Assembly (NCBI RefSeq): GCF_001668675.1
Contig: NZ_LZKQ01000230.1
Coordinates: 1 to 61,457, forward strand
Direction of reading: 5' to 3'
Source: Mycobacterium asiaticum
Lineage (GTDB): Bacteria; Actinomycetota; Actinomycetes; Mycobacteriales; Mycobacteriaceae
DNA length: 61,457 bases
The first letter of the stretch is position 1. Every line of letters begins with the position of its first letter. Positions 8,795 through 17,236 of the stretch are shown piece after piece. Under the pieces are notes generated by a model. The model ran no database searches. It saw nothing but the letters and a program-made list of their open reading frames with translations, and was not told where the DNA came from. A program made the translations under genes and the position numbers.

Positions 8795-8885
8795 GGCCCC
8801 CGTCCTTCCAATACCCGAAACCGCGGGTAGTAGATATCAGAGCAAGAGTAAAGCTGGTCCGTGAGGAAATCCGGCGTTTCGGCCG

Positions 8886-9782
8886 TTAAACGCGGGCGCT
8901 CTGCAGATGCCGGTGGAAGAACGCGATCTGGTCGGTGACGACCCGCTCGAAGGCGTCGTCGACGTAGATCGCGAAGTGCCCCTCGGGATACGTCTTGATT
9001 TCGCCGCGAGGAGCCTTGGCGGCGTAGCGCAGGGTCGGGCCGGCCGGCGCGACCGAGTCGGTCTCGCAGACGCAGAACAGGATCGGGCAGGTGATCTTCG
9101 CGGCGTTGCGGCCGGGACGGTAGATCAGCACCTTCAGGCCCACGCGCGCGGCGACCTCGTTGGGCAGCTCGACACCGTCGGGCACGAGATTCAGATATCC
9201 GTCGTACGCATCGGGCGCGGTCATCAACGCGACCTCGCCCGGGCGACCGGCCGTCGGGATCACCACCGGCCGCTTGCCCAACCGGCTTGCGATGACGTCG
9301 CGGATCCCCAATGCCGTGATGCGCGCCGCGGTCGCCGGGTTGATCGCACCTATGGACGCGAGGCCGTCGGTGAACGGGCACTGCGCCACTGCGGCGGCGA
9401 TGCCCGTCAGCCGTGCCGCCGAGGTGATCACATGGCCGCCGCCAAAAGAAGTGCCCCACAGGGCGATTCGGTTGGAATCCACTCCCGGCAGGGTCCGGGC
9501 GAAGGCGACGGCCGCCGCCCAGTCGGCCAGCTGCATATCAATGTCGAGCAGTTGCCGCGGCTGCCCCTCGCTGTCGCCGAAGTTGCGATAGTCGAACACC
9601 AGGCAGGCATAGCCGGCCGCGCTGAACCGCTCGGCGTAGGCGTCCAGCCGCATCGTGCGCACCGCGCCCAGACCGTGCGCCATCACGATCAGCGGGACTG
9701 CGCCGTCGCCGGCGGGCCGGTACAGCCAGGCGCTGATCCGGTCGGCACCGGAGGTGAACCACACGTCCTCGCGCTCTGGCAT
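8886..9782 (-). CDS. Alpha/beta hydrolase (dienelactone-hydrolase-like)
   Basis: A 298-residue hydrolase. It has the oxyanion region MAHGLGAVR, the nucleophile elbow G-T-S-F-G-G, an acid-bearing CVCETDSVAP segment and a late EGHF histidine, so the triad looks complete. The N-terminus (VWFTSGADRISAWLYRP) resembles peptidase S15/DLH-type small hydrolases in mycobacteria. Specificity is not predictable. A TATGGT box lies 6 bases before the ATG, suggesting a leaderless transcript. It diverges from the oxidoreductase gene at 9867, with a CTAG-TGT-CTAG repeat in the shared 84-bp gap. Confidence 0.8.
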   Translation of the reverse strand: MPEREDVWFTSGADRISAWLYRPAGDGAVPLIVMAHGLGAVRTMRLDAYAERFSAAGYACLVFDYRNFGDSEGQPRQLLDIDMQLADWAAAVAFARTLPGVDSNRIALWGTSFGGGHVITSAARLTGIAAAVAQCPFTDGLASIGAINPATAARITALGIRDVIASRLGKRPVVIPTAGRPGEVALMTAPDAYDGYLNLVPDGVELPNEVAARVGLKVLIYRPGRNAAKITCPILFCVCETDSVAPAGPTLRYAAKAPRGEIKTYPEGHFAIYVDDAFERVVTDQIAFFHRHLQSARV

Positions 9783-9824
9783 GACGCAACCATAGTGCCG
9801 CCGTAGTGCTGACGAAATTATGGA

Positions 9825-9835
9825 CTAGTGTCTAG
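9825..9835. promoter_or_regulatory. CTAG-TGT-CTAG inverted repeat in a divergent promoter
   Basis: Four-base arms around TGT between the hydrolase (start 9782) and the oxidoreductase (start 9867). It could be an operator shared by the two divergent genes. The arms are short, so this is only suggestive. Confidence 0.3.
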
Positions 9836-9866
9836 AAAAGTCGCAGCGTCGGGATGGAGGACACTC

Positions 9867-10952
9867 ATGGCGATTCGCGTCGCCCACGTCGGCACCGGGA
9901 ATGTCGGTGGGCTCGCCCTCGCCGCACTCATCACCAACCCCCAGTTCGAACTCACCGGCGTCTGCGTCTCCACGCCGGAGAAGGTGGGCAAGGACGCCGG
10001 CGAACTCTGCGGCGTCGGACTGGACCAGCCGGTTCAGACCGGTGTCAACGCCGTGAACGACCTGGACGAGCTACTGGCCGCCAAGCCCGACTGCGTCGTC
10101 TACTGCGCGATGGGCGATACCCGGCTCCCGGATGCGATGGCCGACGTCATGCGCATCCTGGCCGCCGGGATCAACGTGGTGGGCTCGGCGCCGGGACTGC
10201 TGCAATATCCGTGGGGCGTGATGCCCGACAAGTACATCGACCGGGTGGAAGCCGCTGCGCAGCAGGGCAATTCAAGTATCTTCATTACCGGCGTGGACCC
10301 GGGATTCATCAACGACCTGCTGCCGTTCGCGCTTGCGGGAACCTGCCAGCGCATAGACCAGGTGCGCTGCATGGAGATTCACGACTACGCGAGTTACGAC
10401 GGCGCGGAGGTCATGCACTACATGGGCTTCGCCCGGCCGCTGGACGAGGTGCCGATGCTGCTGCAACCCGGGGTGCTCAGCATCGCCTGGGGGACGGCGA
10501 TCCGGCAACTCGCCGCCGGACTGGGTATCGAAGTTGACGAGATCACCGAGTCGTATCGCCGCGAACCGGCACCGGAGGACTTCGACATCGCGGTCGGACA
10601 CGTGGCCAAAGGCACGCTGGCCGCACTGCAATTCGAGATTCGCGGCATGGTCAACGGCCGGCCGGCCATCGTGATCGAGCACATCACCCGGCTCCGGCCG
10701 GACCTGCAGCCGGACTGGCCGCAACCCGCAGCGGGCGGTGGCTCGTATCGCATCGAGATCACCGGGGAGCCGTCGTACGCGGTGGATATCGTGCCCAGCA
10801 GCCGCAAGGGCGACCACAACCATGCCGCGATCGTCGGCGCCGCGGGACGGATCGTCAATTCGATCCCGGCGGTCATCGCGGCCCCGCCCGGGATCCGGTC
10901 CACGCTCGACTTACCACTGATCAGCAGCAAGGGTCTGGTCACACCGAACTAA
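9867..10952 (+). CDS. NAD(P)-dependent oxidoreductase, dihydrodipicolinate-reductase-like
   Basis: A 361-residue protein with an N-terminal Rossmann motif (HVGTGNVGGLAL) and the fold of the dihydrodipicolinate-reductase-like/amine-dehydrogenase-like family common in mycobacteria. Internal landmarks are GELCGVGL, a GVDPGFINDLLP segment and EIHDYASYDGAEVM. The family uses NAD(P)H on poorly known substrates; it should not be called DapB. The ATG at 9867 has GGAGG 6 bases upstream, better than the in-frame GTG at 9828. An SDR gene follows after 18 bases, so the two probably form an operon. A paralogue lies at 49325-50467. Confidence 0.8.
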   Translation: MAIRVAHVGTGNVGGLALAALITNPQFELTGVCVSTPEKVGKDAGELCGVGLDQPVQTGVNAVNDLDELLAAKPDCVVYCAMGDTRLPDAMADVMRILAAGINVVGSAPGLLQYPWGVMPDKYIDRVEAAAQQGNSSIFITGVDPGFINDLLPFALAGTCQRIDQVRCMEIHDYASYDGAEVMHYMGFARPLDEVPMLLQPGVLSIAWGTAIRQLAAGLGIEVDEITESYRREPAPEDFDIAVGHVAKGTLAALQFEIRGMVNGRPAIVIEHITRLRPDLQPDWPQPAAGGGSYRIEITGEPSYAVDIVPSSRKGDHNHAAIVGAAGRIVNSIPAVIAAPPGIRSTLDLPLISSKGLVTPN

Positions 10953-10970
10953 ACGGAAAGGAGCCCTTTG

Positions 10971-11720
10971 ATGGGGCGAGTAGACGGCAAGGTCGCGTTG
11001 ATCAGCGGCGGCGCGCGAGGCATGGGGGCCGAGGACGCGCGCCTGCTGGCGGCCGAGGGCGCCAAGGTGGTGATCGGCGACATTCGCGACGAGGAGGGCG
11101 AGGCGCTCGCTTCTGAGATCGGTGATGCGGCGCGCTATGTCCATCTCGACGTGACCCAGCTCGATCAGTGGGAGGCCGCGGTGGCAACGGCCACCGGCGA
11201 GTTCGGCAAGCTCGACGTGCTGGTGAACAACGCCGGCATCGTCGCGGCCGGGCCACTGCGCGAGTTTCGGATGGACAAGTGGCAGAAGGTCATTGACGTC
11301 AACCTGACCGGGACGTTCCTGGGCATGCGGGCCGCCGTCGACCCGATGACCGAGGCCGGCGGCGGGTCGATCATCAACGTGTCCTCGATCGAGGGGATCC
11401 GCGGCGCGCCACTGGTGCATCCGTATGTCGCCTCGAAGTGGGCGGTGCGCGGCATCACCAAGTCGGCGGCGCTGGAGCTGGCGCCGTTGAACATCCGGGT
11501 CAACTCGCTGCATCCGGGCTTCATCCGCACCCCGATGACCGCGCACCTGCCCGAGGACATGGTCACCATCCCGTTGGGCCGGCCGGCCGAGGCGCGAGAG
11601 GTGGCGACATTCGTCGTCTTTTTGGCCAGCGACGAGGCGTCCTACGCCACCGGCAGCGAGTTCATCATGGACGGCGGCCTGGTGACCGACGTGCCGCACA
11701 AGGACTTCAGCGCCGGATGA
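10971..11720 (+). CDS. Short-chain dehydrogenase/reductase
   Basis: A 249-residue classical SDR. The cofactor motif is SGGARGMG (TGxxxGxG variant), followed by NNAG, the catalytic Ser in NVSSIEG and the Y-x-x-x-K pair in YVASK. The sequence resembles 3-alpha(or 20-beta)-hydroxysteroid dehydrogenase-type SDRs, but that gives no firm substrate. AAAGGAG lies 7 bases before ATG 10971. It follows the oxidoreductase gene by 18 bases and precedes the FAD oxidase by 11 bases, so the three are likely co-transcribed. Confidence 0.85.
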   Translation: MGRVDGKVALISGGARGMGAEDARLLAAEGAKVVIGDIRDEEGEALASEIGDAARYVHLDVTQLDQWEAAVATATGEFGKLDVLVNNAGIVAAGPLREFRMDKWQKVIDVNLTGTFLGMRAAVDPMTEAGGGSIINVSSIEGIRGAPLVHPYVASKWAVRGITKSAALELAPLNIRVNSLHPGFIRTPMTAHLPEDMVTIPLGRPAEAREVATFVVFLASDEASYATGSEFIMDGGLVTDVPHKDFSAG

Positions 11721-11731
11721 GGCCTTAGCCG

Positions 11732-13075
11732 ATGCTGGAGAGCCTGGCCGCCGTGGTGGGCTCGAACCACGTCATCACCGACCCGGACGTGCTGGCCGGC
11801 CGGAGTGTCGACCACACCGGCCGGTACCGCGGCCGGGCCAGTGCGCTGGTACGTCCGGGCTCGGCGGAGGAGGTCGCCGCGGCGTTGCGGGTATGCCGCG
11901 ATGCGGGCGTGTACGTGACGGTGCAGGGCGGCCGGACGTCGCTGGTGGCCGGCACGGTGCCGGAGCATGACGACGTGTTGTTGTCCACCGAAAGGCTCAG
12001 TGCGATAAGCGATGTGGACACCATGGAGCGGCGGGTGACGGCCGGCGCCGGTGCCACGCTGGCGGCGGTGCAGGGTGCCGCCGCGGCGGCTGGGCTGTTG
12101 TTCGGCGTTGATCTGGCCGCGCGTGACGCCGCGACCCTCGGTGGCATGGCGTCGACGAATGCCGGCGGCTTGCGGACCGTCCGCTACGGCAACATGGGCG
12201 AGCAGGTCCTGGGACTGGATGTGGCTTTGCCGGACGGCTCGGTGGTGCGCCGGCACTCTGCGGTGCGGCGCGACAACACCGGCTACGACCTGCCGTCGCT
12301 GTTCGTCGGCGCGGAGGGCACGCTCGGCGTCATCACCGCGCTGGACCTCCGCCTGCACCCCACCCCGTCGCACCGGGTGACCGCGGTGTGTGGATTCGAC
12401 GACCTGGCCGCGCTGGTCGAGGCGGGCCGGGTGTTCGCCGACGTCGACGGCATCGCGGCGTTGGAGTTGATCGACGCCCGGGGTGCGGTGCTGACGGGGG
12501 AGCACGCCGGGGTTGGCGCTCCGGTGCCCGGTGACTGGCTGTTGCTCGTCGAATTGGCCGGCGACCACGACCAGACCGACCGGCTGGCCGAGTTGCTCGA
12601 CGGCGTTGCGTCTGCCGAGGGTTCGGAACCGGCCGTCGGCGTGGATGTGGCTGCGCAGCAACGGCTGTGGCGGGTGCGCGAGACGCTGGCCGAGGTGCTC
12701 GGGGTGTACGGGCCACCGCTGAAATTCGATGTTTCACTGCCGCTGTCGGCGGTGAGCGGTTTCGCTCGGGATGCGGTCGCGCTGGTTCGGCGCCACGAGT
12801 CCGATGCGCTGCCGGTGCTGTTCGGTCACATCGGGGAAGGCAACCTGCACCTGAACGTGCTGCGTTTCCCGACCGAGCGCGAGGATGCGTTGTACGCCGA
12901 GATGATGGACCTGATCGCCGGCTGCGGCGGCAACGTCAGCTCCGAACACGGTGTCGGGACCCGCAAGCGGCCCTACCTGTCGATGTCGCGTGAGGCCGCC
13001 GACATTGCGGCGATGCGGACGGTCAAGGCGGCGCTGGACCCGACGGGTTATCTCAATCCGGCCGTGCTCTTCTAA
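11732..13075 (+). CDS. FAD-linked oxidase/D-2-hydroxyacid dehydrogenase-like (Rv0161-like)
   Basis: A 447-residue flavoprotein of the FAD-binding type 4 (PCMH) family. The N-terminal half has VQGGRTSLVAGTVP and the LGGMASTNAGGLRTVRYG FAD-binding segment. The C-terminal half carries FGHIGEGNLHLNV and SSEHGVGTRKRPYL, typical of glycolate oxidase GlcD/D-lactate dehydrogenases. It probably oxidises a 2-hydroxy acid to a 2-oxo acid. It matches Rv0161 in size and position. It is the left conserved anchor of the accessory island; its stop overlaps the convergent TetR gene by 4 bases. Confidence 0.85.
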   Translation: MLESLAAVVGSNHVITDPDVLAGRSVDHTGRYRGRASALVRPGSAEEVAAALRVCRDAGVYVTVQGGRTSLVAGTVPEHDDVLLSTERLSAISDVDTMERRVTAGAGATLAAVQGAAAAAGLLFGVDLAARDAATLGGMASTNAGGLRTVRYGNMGEQVLGLDVALPDGSVVRRHSAVRRDNTGYDLPSLFVGAEGTLGVITALDLRLHPTPSHRVTAVCGFDDLAALVEAGRVFADVDGIAALELIDARGAVLTGEHAGVGAPVPGDWLLLVELAGDHDQTDRLAELLDGVASAEGSEPAVGVDVAAQQRLWRVRETLAEVLGVYGPPLKFDVSLPLSAVSGFARDAVALVRRHESDALPVLFGHIGEGNLHLNVLRFPTEREDALYAEMMDLIAGCGGNVSSEHGVGTRKRPYLSMSREAADIAAMRTVKAALDPTGYLNPAVLF

Positions 13076-13620
13076 TCCGCATTTTTGATGCCGACAGCGT
13101 GCCGCAGCTGCGCCAGGAACTGCTCACCGTCGTCGCTGCGCACCACGTAGTGCGAGATGGCGATCCGGATCACGGTGGCCGCCTTCACCGCGGCGTTGGG
13201 GCCGGGCAGCAACCGCTGCAGACCCGCGCGCATCTCCGGGATCACGCCCGACATCTGAGCGATAACGTGCTCGGGTTCGATGTCGACCATCCGCACGCCG
13301 GAATAGGAGTACTGGTAGTCGACGATGAACCGCAGTGCGGCGTCGAGCCTTTCGCCTCCCTTGAGCCCGGCGGTCGCTTTGGCCAGACCCCGCTCGAAGA
13401 TCTCGCGCTCGTAGCGGGAGAACGCCGAAAGCAACTCCTCCTTGGAGGCGAACCAGCGGTAGAGCGTGGGCCTGGACACCCCGGCCTGGGCGGCGACCTC
13501 GGACAGGCTGAGTTTGGTCTTGCCGCTGCGGGCCAGCACCTCGGCCGTGGCGGCCAGGATCCGCTGACGAGTCGATGTGTCGGTGTCCGGGATTTCATCC
13601 ACCTGGGCATTCTGGCTCAT
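13072..13620 (-). CDS. TetR family regulator of the accessory island
   Basis: A 182-residue TetR protein. The helix-turn-helix spans about residues 15-62 (RQRILAATAEVLARSGKTKL, then SEVAAQAGVSRPTLYRWFASKEELL). The C-terminal ligand domain is unlike well-known regulators such as KstR. The ATG at 13620 overlaps the stop of the upstream thioesterase gene (TGATG), so it is the last gene of a leftward operon that begins with the SMP-30 gene. Because that operon starts beside two copies of the 28-nt element, this regulator is the best candidate to bind it; this is inference. Confidence 0.85.
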   Translation of the reverse strand: MSQNAQVDEIPDTDTSTRQRILAATAEVLARSGKTKLSLSEVAAQAGVSRPTLYRWFASKEELLSAFSRYEREIFERGLAKATAGLKGGERLDAALRFIVDYQYSYSGVRMVDIEPEHVIAQMSGVIPEMRAGLQRLLPGPNAAVKAATVIRIAISHYVVRSDDGEQFLAQLRHAVGIKNAD

Positions 13621-14462
13621 CAGTTCTCCCCCGGTGGCTTGTTGGTCTTGGGTGGTCTGGGTCGTACCAGTACGGACTGCTGAATGGCGCCCACCGCGCT
13701 GTGCTCGTCGAACAGGGTCCCGATCGTCGTTCCGATGCCGTCCGGCCCGTAGCTGGTCTCCGCCCGGATGCCGATCCAGTCTCCTTCCGGGACCCGGAAC
13801 ACGTGCACGGCCAGGTCGGTGTTGAGGAAGGTCCACTTGCTGATGTCGAGCTTGCTGCCGATGCCGTTGGCGCAGTCGGCCACCGCGAACAGCCGCTCCA
13901 GCTGGGTCATGCTCTCACCGGCGACGAGGTCGGCGACCGGCTTGATCCACGATTCACCCGGACCTGGCTTCATCGGTTCGGTCAGCCACAGCCACTCCAG
14001 GCTGTGCACGTAGTTGCGGTCCCAGTTCATGGCTTTGAGATCGCGGTTGTACGCCTCGGACAGCGGCCGGGGTAACGGCGTGGGTGCATGTACCACCGCG
14101 GTGGTGTCGAGCTTCTGCAGCCGCCAGCCGCTGGCCCGGGCGACCGGCCGCGGTTGTCCGTCGGGGCCCAGCGCCAGCATCTCGGAGGTCACCAGCTCGA
14201 TCTGCCGGCCGCCGCGGTCCAGGCTGGAGCGCACCCACAGGTCACCCTCGGCCGGGACCGGGCCAAGCAGGTCGATGACCACCCGGCTGAGCCGGGTGTC
14301 CTCGCGCGCCTGGCAGCGTTCCAGGGCGCGGACCAGCAACCCCGAAACCGGGCCGCCGTGCTGGATGGCCGCCGACCAGGTGCCCCGGGCCAGGTCGGTG
14401 GCCCGGAACTTCTCACCCGCTGCGTCGTCGGCGTCGATCAGCTCGTAGTACGAGTCGGACAT
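13620..14462 (-). CDS. Acyl-CoA thioesterase-like, double hotdog protein
   Basis: A 280-residue protein with two hotdog halves as in TesB-type acyl-CoA thioesterases: a first half with GTWSAAIQHGGPVSGLLVRA and a second half around WTFLNTDLAVHVFRVPEGDW. The QHGGP and LNTDL elements fit the mycobacterial thioesterase family protein group (PF13622-like). It probably hydrolyses an acyl-CoA intermediate. It is the middle gene of the SMP-30/thioesterase/TetR operon, 18 bases after the SMP-30 stop and overlapping the TetR start. The ATG at 14462 follows a GAGG-type ribosome-binding site. Confidence 0.75.
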   Translation of the reverse strand: MSDSYYELIDADDAAGEKFRATDLARGTWSAAIQHGGPVSGLLVRALERCQAREDTRLSRVVIDLLGPVPAEGDLWVRSSLDRGGRQIELVTSEMLALGPDGQPRPVARASGWRLQKLDTTAVVHAPTPLPRPLSEAYNRDLKAMNWDRNYVHSLEWLWLTEPMKPGPGESWIKPVADLVAGESMTQLERLFAVADCANGIGSKLDISKWTFLNTDLAVHVFRVPEGDWIGIRAETSYGPDGIGTTIGTLFDEHSAVGAIQQSVLVRPRPPKTNKPPGEN

Positions 14463-14480
14463 GGGACCTCTTCGTTTAGC

Positions 14481-15302
14481 TCAGGGCAGTCCAGCGCCGG
14501 GGACGTCCACCCGTACGGCGTCCAGCCGGGACAGGCGGGTGCCCACCAGGCGCTTGGGGTACGCGTCGGTGCTCGACAGCAGAAACAGGGTGCGTCGTTC
14601 CGGCCCGCCGAGCGCGCAGGCGATCGCGACCCGGTCGCCAATGTCGATGCGGTCGGTCACCTCGCCGCCTTCGGTGATCCGCTCGAACTGGTGGGTCAGC
14701 GTCATGGCCGTCCATACTCCGCCCTCGGCGTCGAGCGCGATGCCGTCGGGCGGCCCGTCGAGTTTGTCGGCGAACACTCTTCTGTCGCTGAGGCTCCCGT
14801 CCGGGTCGATCGTGAACGCGGTGAGCCGCCGGCCCATCGACTCGGCGACGATAAGCGTCCTGCGGTCCGGCGTGATCACCATGCCGTTGGGAAAGTCGAG
14901 GTCGTTGGCGACGACCGTCGCGTGGTTACCGGGGTCGAGGCGAAGGATCGCTCCGCCCTCGAATGCCTGGGAGCCGATGTAGGCACGCCCGCTGTCGTCG
15001 ACGACCATGTCGCCGAGGTTGGCCGGCGCCAGTTCGGACAGGTCGGCCAGGGGAAGCACGGTCTCGCCGTCGTAGCGCAGCACCATCCGGTCCTCGGCCG
15101 ACACGATCAGCAGACAGCCGTCGGGGCGGAAGCCCAGGCCGGACGGCGAGTGTCCCGGCAACGGGACGGTGGTCAGCGAGCCACGGATGTCGGAGGTGTG
15201 GACGGCTTCGCCGAGCATGTCCGAGAACCACAGCAGCCCCTCGAACCAGCGTGGACCCTCGCCGAAGCAAAAGCCGTCGGCCAGCGGCGTAGGAGGCGCC
15301 AA
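14481..15302 (-). CDS. SMP-30/gluconolactonase-like lactonase
   Basis: A six-bladed beta-propeller of the SMP-30/gluconolaconase/LRE family, about 273 residues. Family marks are FGEGPRWFEG (metal-binding Glu), the SADRMVLRY-type blade repeats, LDFPNGMVITPD and PDGIALDAEGGVW. Such enzymes hydrolyse lactones with a bound divalent metal. The start is uncertain: TTG 15302 keeps the conserved N-terminus and leaves the 28-nt element 15305-15332 outside the gene, while ATG 15338 would translate through that element. A TTGACA box at 15353-15348 could be the -35. It heads a leftward three-gene operon ending in TetR. Confidence 0.8.
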   Translation of the reverse strand: MAPPTPLADGFCFGEGPRWFEGLLWFSDMLGEAVHTSDIRGSLTTVPLPGHSPSGLGFRPDGCLLIVSAEDRMVLRYDGETVLPLADLSELAPANLGDMVVDDSGRAYIGSQAFEGGAILRLDPGNHATVVANDLDFPNGMVITPDRRTLIVAESMGRRLTAFTIDPDGSLSDRRVFADKLDGPPDGIALDAEGGVWTAMTLTHQFERITEGGEVTDRIDIGDRVAIACALGGPERRTLFLLSSTDAYPKRLVGTRLSRLDAVRVDVPGAGLP

Positions 15303-15304
15303 AC

Positions 15305-15332
15305 CTTTACAAATCACTGCAAAAGTGTCATG
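15305..15332. promoter_or_regulatory. 28-nt island element, copy A
   Basis: The plus strand reads CTTTACAAAT, seven variable bases, AAA-G-TGTCATG. It matches copies B and C at almost all fixed positions. It contains an imperfect inverted repeat TTACA-N14-TGTCA. It lies directly upstream of the probable TTG start of the SMP-30 gene and overlaps the expected -10 region of a TTGACA-type promoter reading leftward. Confidence 0.7.
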
Positions 15333-15364
15333 CACCATGTGCGTTGCTGTCAACGCGCAGGCAA

Positions 15365-15392
15365 CTTTACAAATAGTGCGCAAAGTGTCACG
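15365..15392. promoter_or_regulatory. 28-nt island element, copy B
   Basis: The plus strand reads CTTTACAAAT, seven variable bases, AAA-G-TGTCACG, 60 bases from copy A in the same orientation. In the rightward direction, TTTACA, a 17-bp spacer and CACGCT preceded by TGT could form a -35/extended -10 promoter for the thioesterase operon. The same bases contain the TTACA-N14-TGTCA inverted repeat, so it may be promoter, operator or both. Confidence 0.7.
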
Positions 15393-15428
15393 CTGAGCCG
15401 TGAGCTGCCGGAACGAGGGGTGAGCGCT

Positions 15429-16310
15429 TTGACGACAGAATCTGAACAGGTCCAATGGTCGGTACAGAGTCTGCTGGAGCTTTTCGAGGTGGAGGCGGCC
15501 GGACCTGATCGGTTCACCGCGCAGACCGGATTGTCGGGGCAGGACGGCCGTCAGGTCGTGGAGGGCACCCAAGTGGTTGCCCAGGCGATCGTGGCCGTGG
15601 CGAATCGCTTCCAGGGCAAGGCGGTTCGGTCCGCGCATGCGGTGTTCGCCCGCGCCGTGTTGGTGGGCCCGCCGGTCGAGTTGGTGCTCGACGTCTTGAA
15701 CGAGGGCCGGTCCACCGCCACTGCGATCGTCTCCGCCGTGCAGAACGGCAAGCGCTGTGTCACCGTGACCGTCCTGACCGACGTCCCGACCGGCGACGTT
15801 ATTCGGCATCATCTGCCGCGGCCCGACGTCGCCGCACCCGCGGACGCGCACAGCTCAGAGATGCCGATGCTGGGCCGGGAGGTGCGGGTGGTCGACGTGG
15901 TCGACGTCAATAGTCCCGACGAGGTCGGCCCGCCGGAATTGTATGCGTGGCTGCATTACGACCCGATTCCCGAACGTGACGACCTGGCCAAGGCGCTCGT
16001 CGCGTATTTCACTGGCCATCTGGGTATTTCGACCACTATGCGCGCGCACCCGGGAATCGGCACCAGTCAGGCTCACCTGACCGTGTCGACCGCGCCGATG
16101 TCGATCTTCGTGTCGTTCCACGAACCGGTGCGCTGGGACGACTGGTTGCTCTACTCGCACGAGAGCACCCAGGTGGGTGCGGGAATGTCGTATGTGCGCG
16201 GGACGGTACACACCGAGGCGGGCGAATTGCTTTGTTCCTTCGCGCAGGAGGCGCTGATCCGTCCGCTGCGCACCAGTGACACTTCGATCGACGCCGCGGC
16301 CCGGTTCTGA
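15429..16310 (+). CDS. Acyl-CoA thioesterase-like, double hotdog (TesB-type)
   Basis: About 293 residues with a TesB-like double hotdog fold. Landmarks are FQGKAVRSAHAVFARAVLVG in the first half and the C-terminal half from YAWLHYDP through ISTTMRAHPGIG to WLLYSHESTQVGAGMSYVRG. The latter resembles the catalytic end of acyl-CoA thioesterase II (a Glu/Ser/Thr-bearing segment followed by GRGxxFxxxG-like residues). I prefer TTG 15429 because GAGGGG lies 8 bases upstream and the distance to element B equals the distance from copy C to its gene; GTG 15420 is the alternative. It is followed after 5 bases by the LLM gene. Confidence 0.75.
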   Translation: MTTESEQVQWSVQSLLELFEVEAAGPDRFTAQTGLSGQDGRQVVEGTQVVAQAIVAVANRFQGKAVRSAHAVFARAVLVGPPVELVLDVLNEGRSTATAIVSAVQNGKRCVTVTVLTDVPTGDVIRHHLPRPDVAAPADAHSSEMPMLGREVRVVDVVDVNSPDEVGPPELYAWLHYDPIPERDDLAKALVAYFTGHLGISTTMRAHPGIGTSQAHLTVSTAPMSIFVSFHEPVRWDDWLLYSHESTQVGAGMSYVRGTVHTEAGELLCSFAQEALIRPLRTSDTSIDAAARF

Positions 16311-16315
16311 CTTCA

Positions 16316-17236
16316 ATGCGCTTCACCATCACCCACCCCATGCACAGCCATCCGTACAACCCGGAGCTGGCCAGTGGGTCGGGTATCGCGACGGTGGCGG
16401 GCGCGGCGGAGAAGGCGGGATTCCACGGGTTCGGGTTCACCGATCATCCGGCCCCGTCCCAACGCTGGCTGGACGCGGGCGGACACGATGCCCTGGATCC
16501 GTTTGCGGCTCTTGGCTTTGCGGCCGCACATACGACCACCCTGCGATTGATTCCGAACGTGGTGGTTTTGCCTTACCGAAATCCGTTCGTGGTGGCCAAA
16601 TCCGGGATGACACTCGATTTGCTCTCGGGTGGCCGGTTCACGCTGGCGGTGGGGGTGGGTTACCTGAAGAAGGAATTCGCCGCGCTGGGAGTGGATTACG
16701 ACGAGCGCGCCGAGTTGTTCGAAGAGGCTCTGGCAGTGATTCGCGCGGTCTGGACCGGTGACGACATCACTTATGAGGGAAAGCATTTCACCGCACGCGG
16801 GATCACCGCGCACCCGCGTCCTACCTCCCAGCCGCACCCACCGATCTGGATCGGCGGCAATACGGTTGCGGCGCGCAAGCGAGTGGCCGAGCATGGTGAC
16901 GGTTGGTGTCCGTTCGCGGCGCCGGCGGGCTTGGCGCGCACCGCGGGCACCGCTGTCATCGATTCGGTGGACGCCCTCGCCTCCGGCATCGACGACCTGC
17001 GGCGGCGGTGCGAAGCGGCCGCTAAGGACCCAACGGCCATCGACATCACCTTTACCAACTTCGAGGGCGGCAGCCCCGCGGCCGACGACTTCAACGCCGA
17101 CGCATACCTGGCGGGTGTGGAAAAGCTTGCGGCACTGGGTGTCACCTGGTTACAGGTCGGACTGCCCGGCGACAGCGTGTCGCATGCGGTGGAAAGTATC
17201 GACAGGTTCGGCTCGCTGGTAATCGATGTGATCTGA
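16316..17236 (+). CDS. LLM class F420-dependent oxidoreductase
   Basis: A 306-residue luciferase-like TIM-barrel protein. It shows GFHGFGFTDHPAP near the N-terminus, TLRLIPNVVVLPYRNPF, LLSGGRFTLAVGVGYL, and PHPPIWIGGNT with ARKRVAEHGDGW, all typical of F420-dependent LLM oxidoreductases of the Rv-type TIGR03619 group. It could act as a reductase, dehydrogenase or monooxygenase on a pathway intermediate. It lies between the thioesterase (5-base gap) and the acyl-CoA dehydrogenase (start immediately after its stop), so the three are one transcription unit. Confidence 0.85.
   Translation: MRFTITHPMHSHPYNPELASGSGIATVAGAAEKAGFHGFGFTDHPAPSQRWLDAGGHDALDPFAALGFAAAHTTTLRLIPNVVVLPYRNPFVVAKSGMTLDLLSGGRFTLAVGVGYLKKEFAALGVDYDERAELFEEALAVIRAVWTGDDITYEGKHFTARGITAHPRPTSQPHPPIWIGGNTVAARKRVAEHGDGWCPFAAPAGLARTAGTAVIDSVDALASGIDDLRRRCEAAAKDPTAIDITFTNFEGGSPAADDFNADAYLAGVEKLAALGVTWLQVGLPGDSVSHAVESIDRFGSLVIDVI

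Noticed and set aside
9867..10952. Annotation as DapB, lysine biosynthesis
   Set aside because: Only the general fold is shared; the DapB catalytic signature is not evident and the neighbours are catabolic.
15305..15392. KstR or KstR2 steroid-regulon operator
   Set aside because: The element does not match the KstR (TNNAAC-NN-GTTNNA) or KstR2 pattern as I know them, so I do not link the island to sterol catabolism on that basis.
14088..15428. In-frame extension giving a 740-codon protein ahead of the thioesterase
   Set aside because: It runs antisense through the SMP-30 and thioesterase genes; homology begins only near 15429 and element B lies just upstream.
15303..15851. Upstream extension of the SMP-30 reading frame
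   Set aside because: It would translate through elements A and B and the opposing thioesterase gene; the conserved lactonase N-terminus begins near 15302.
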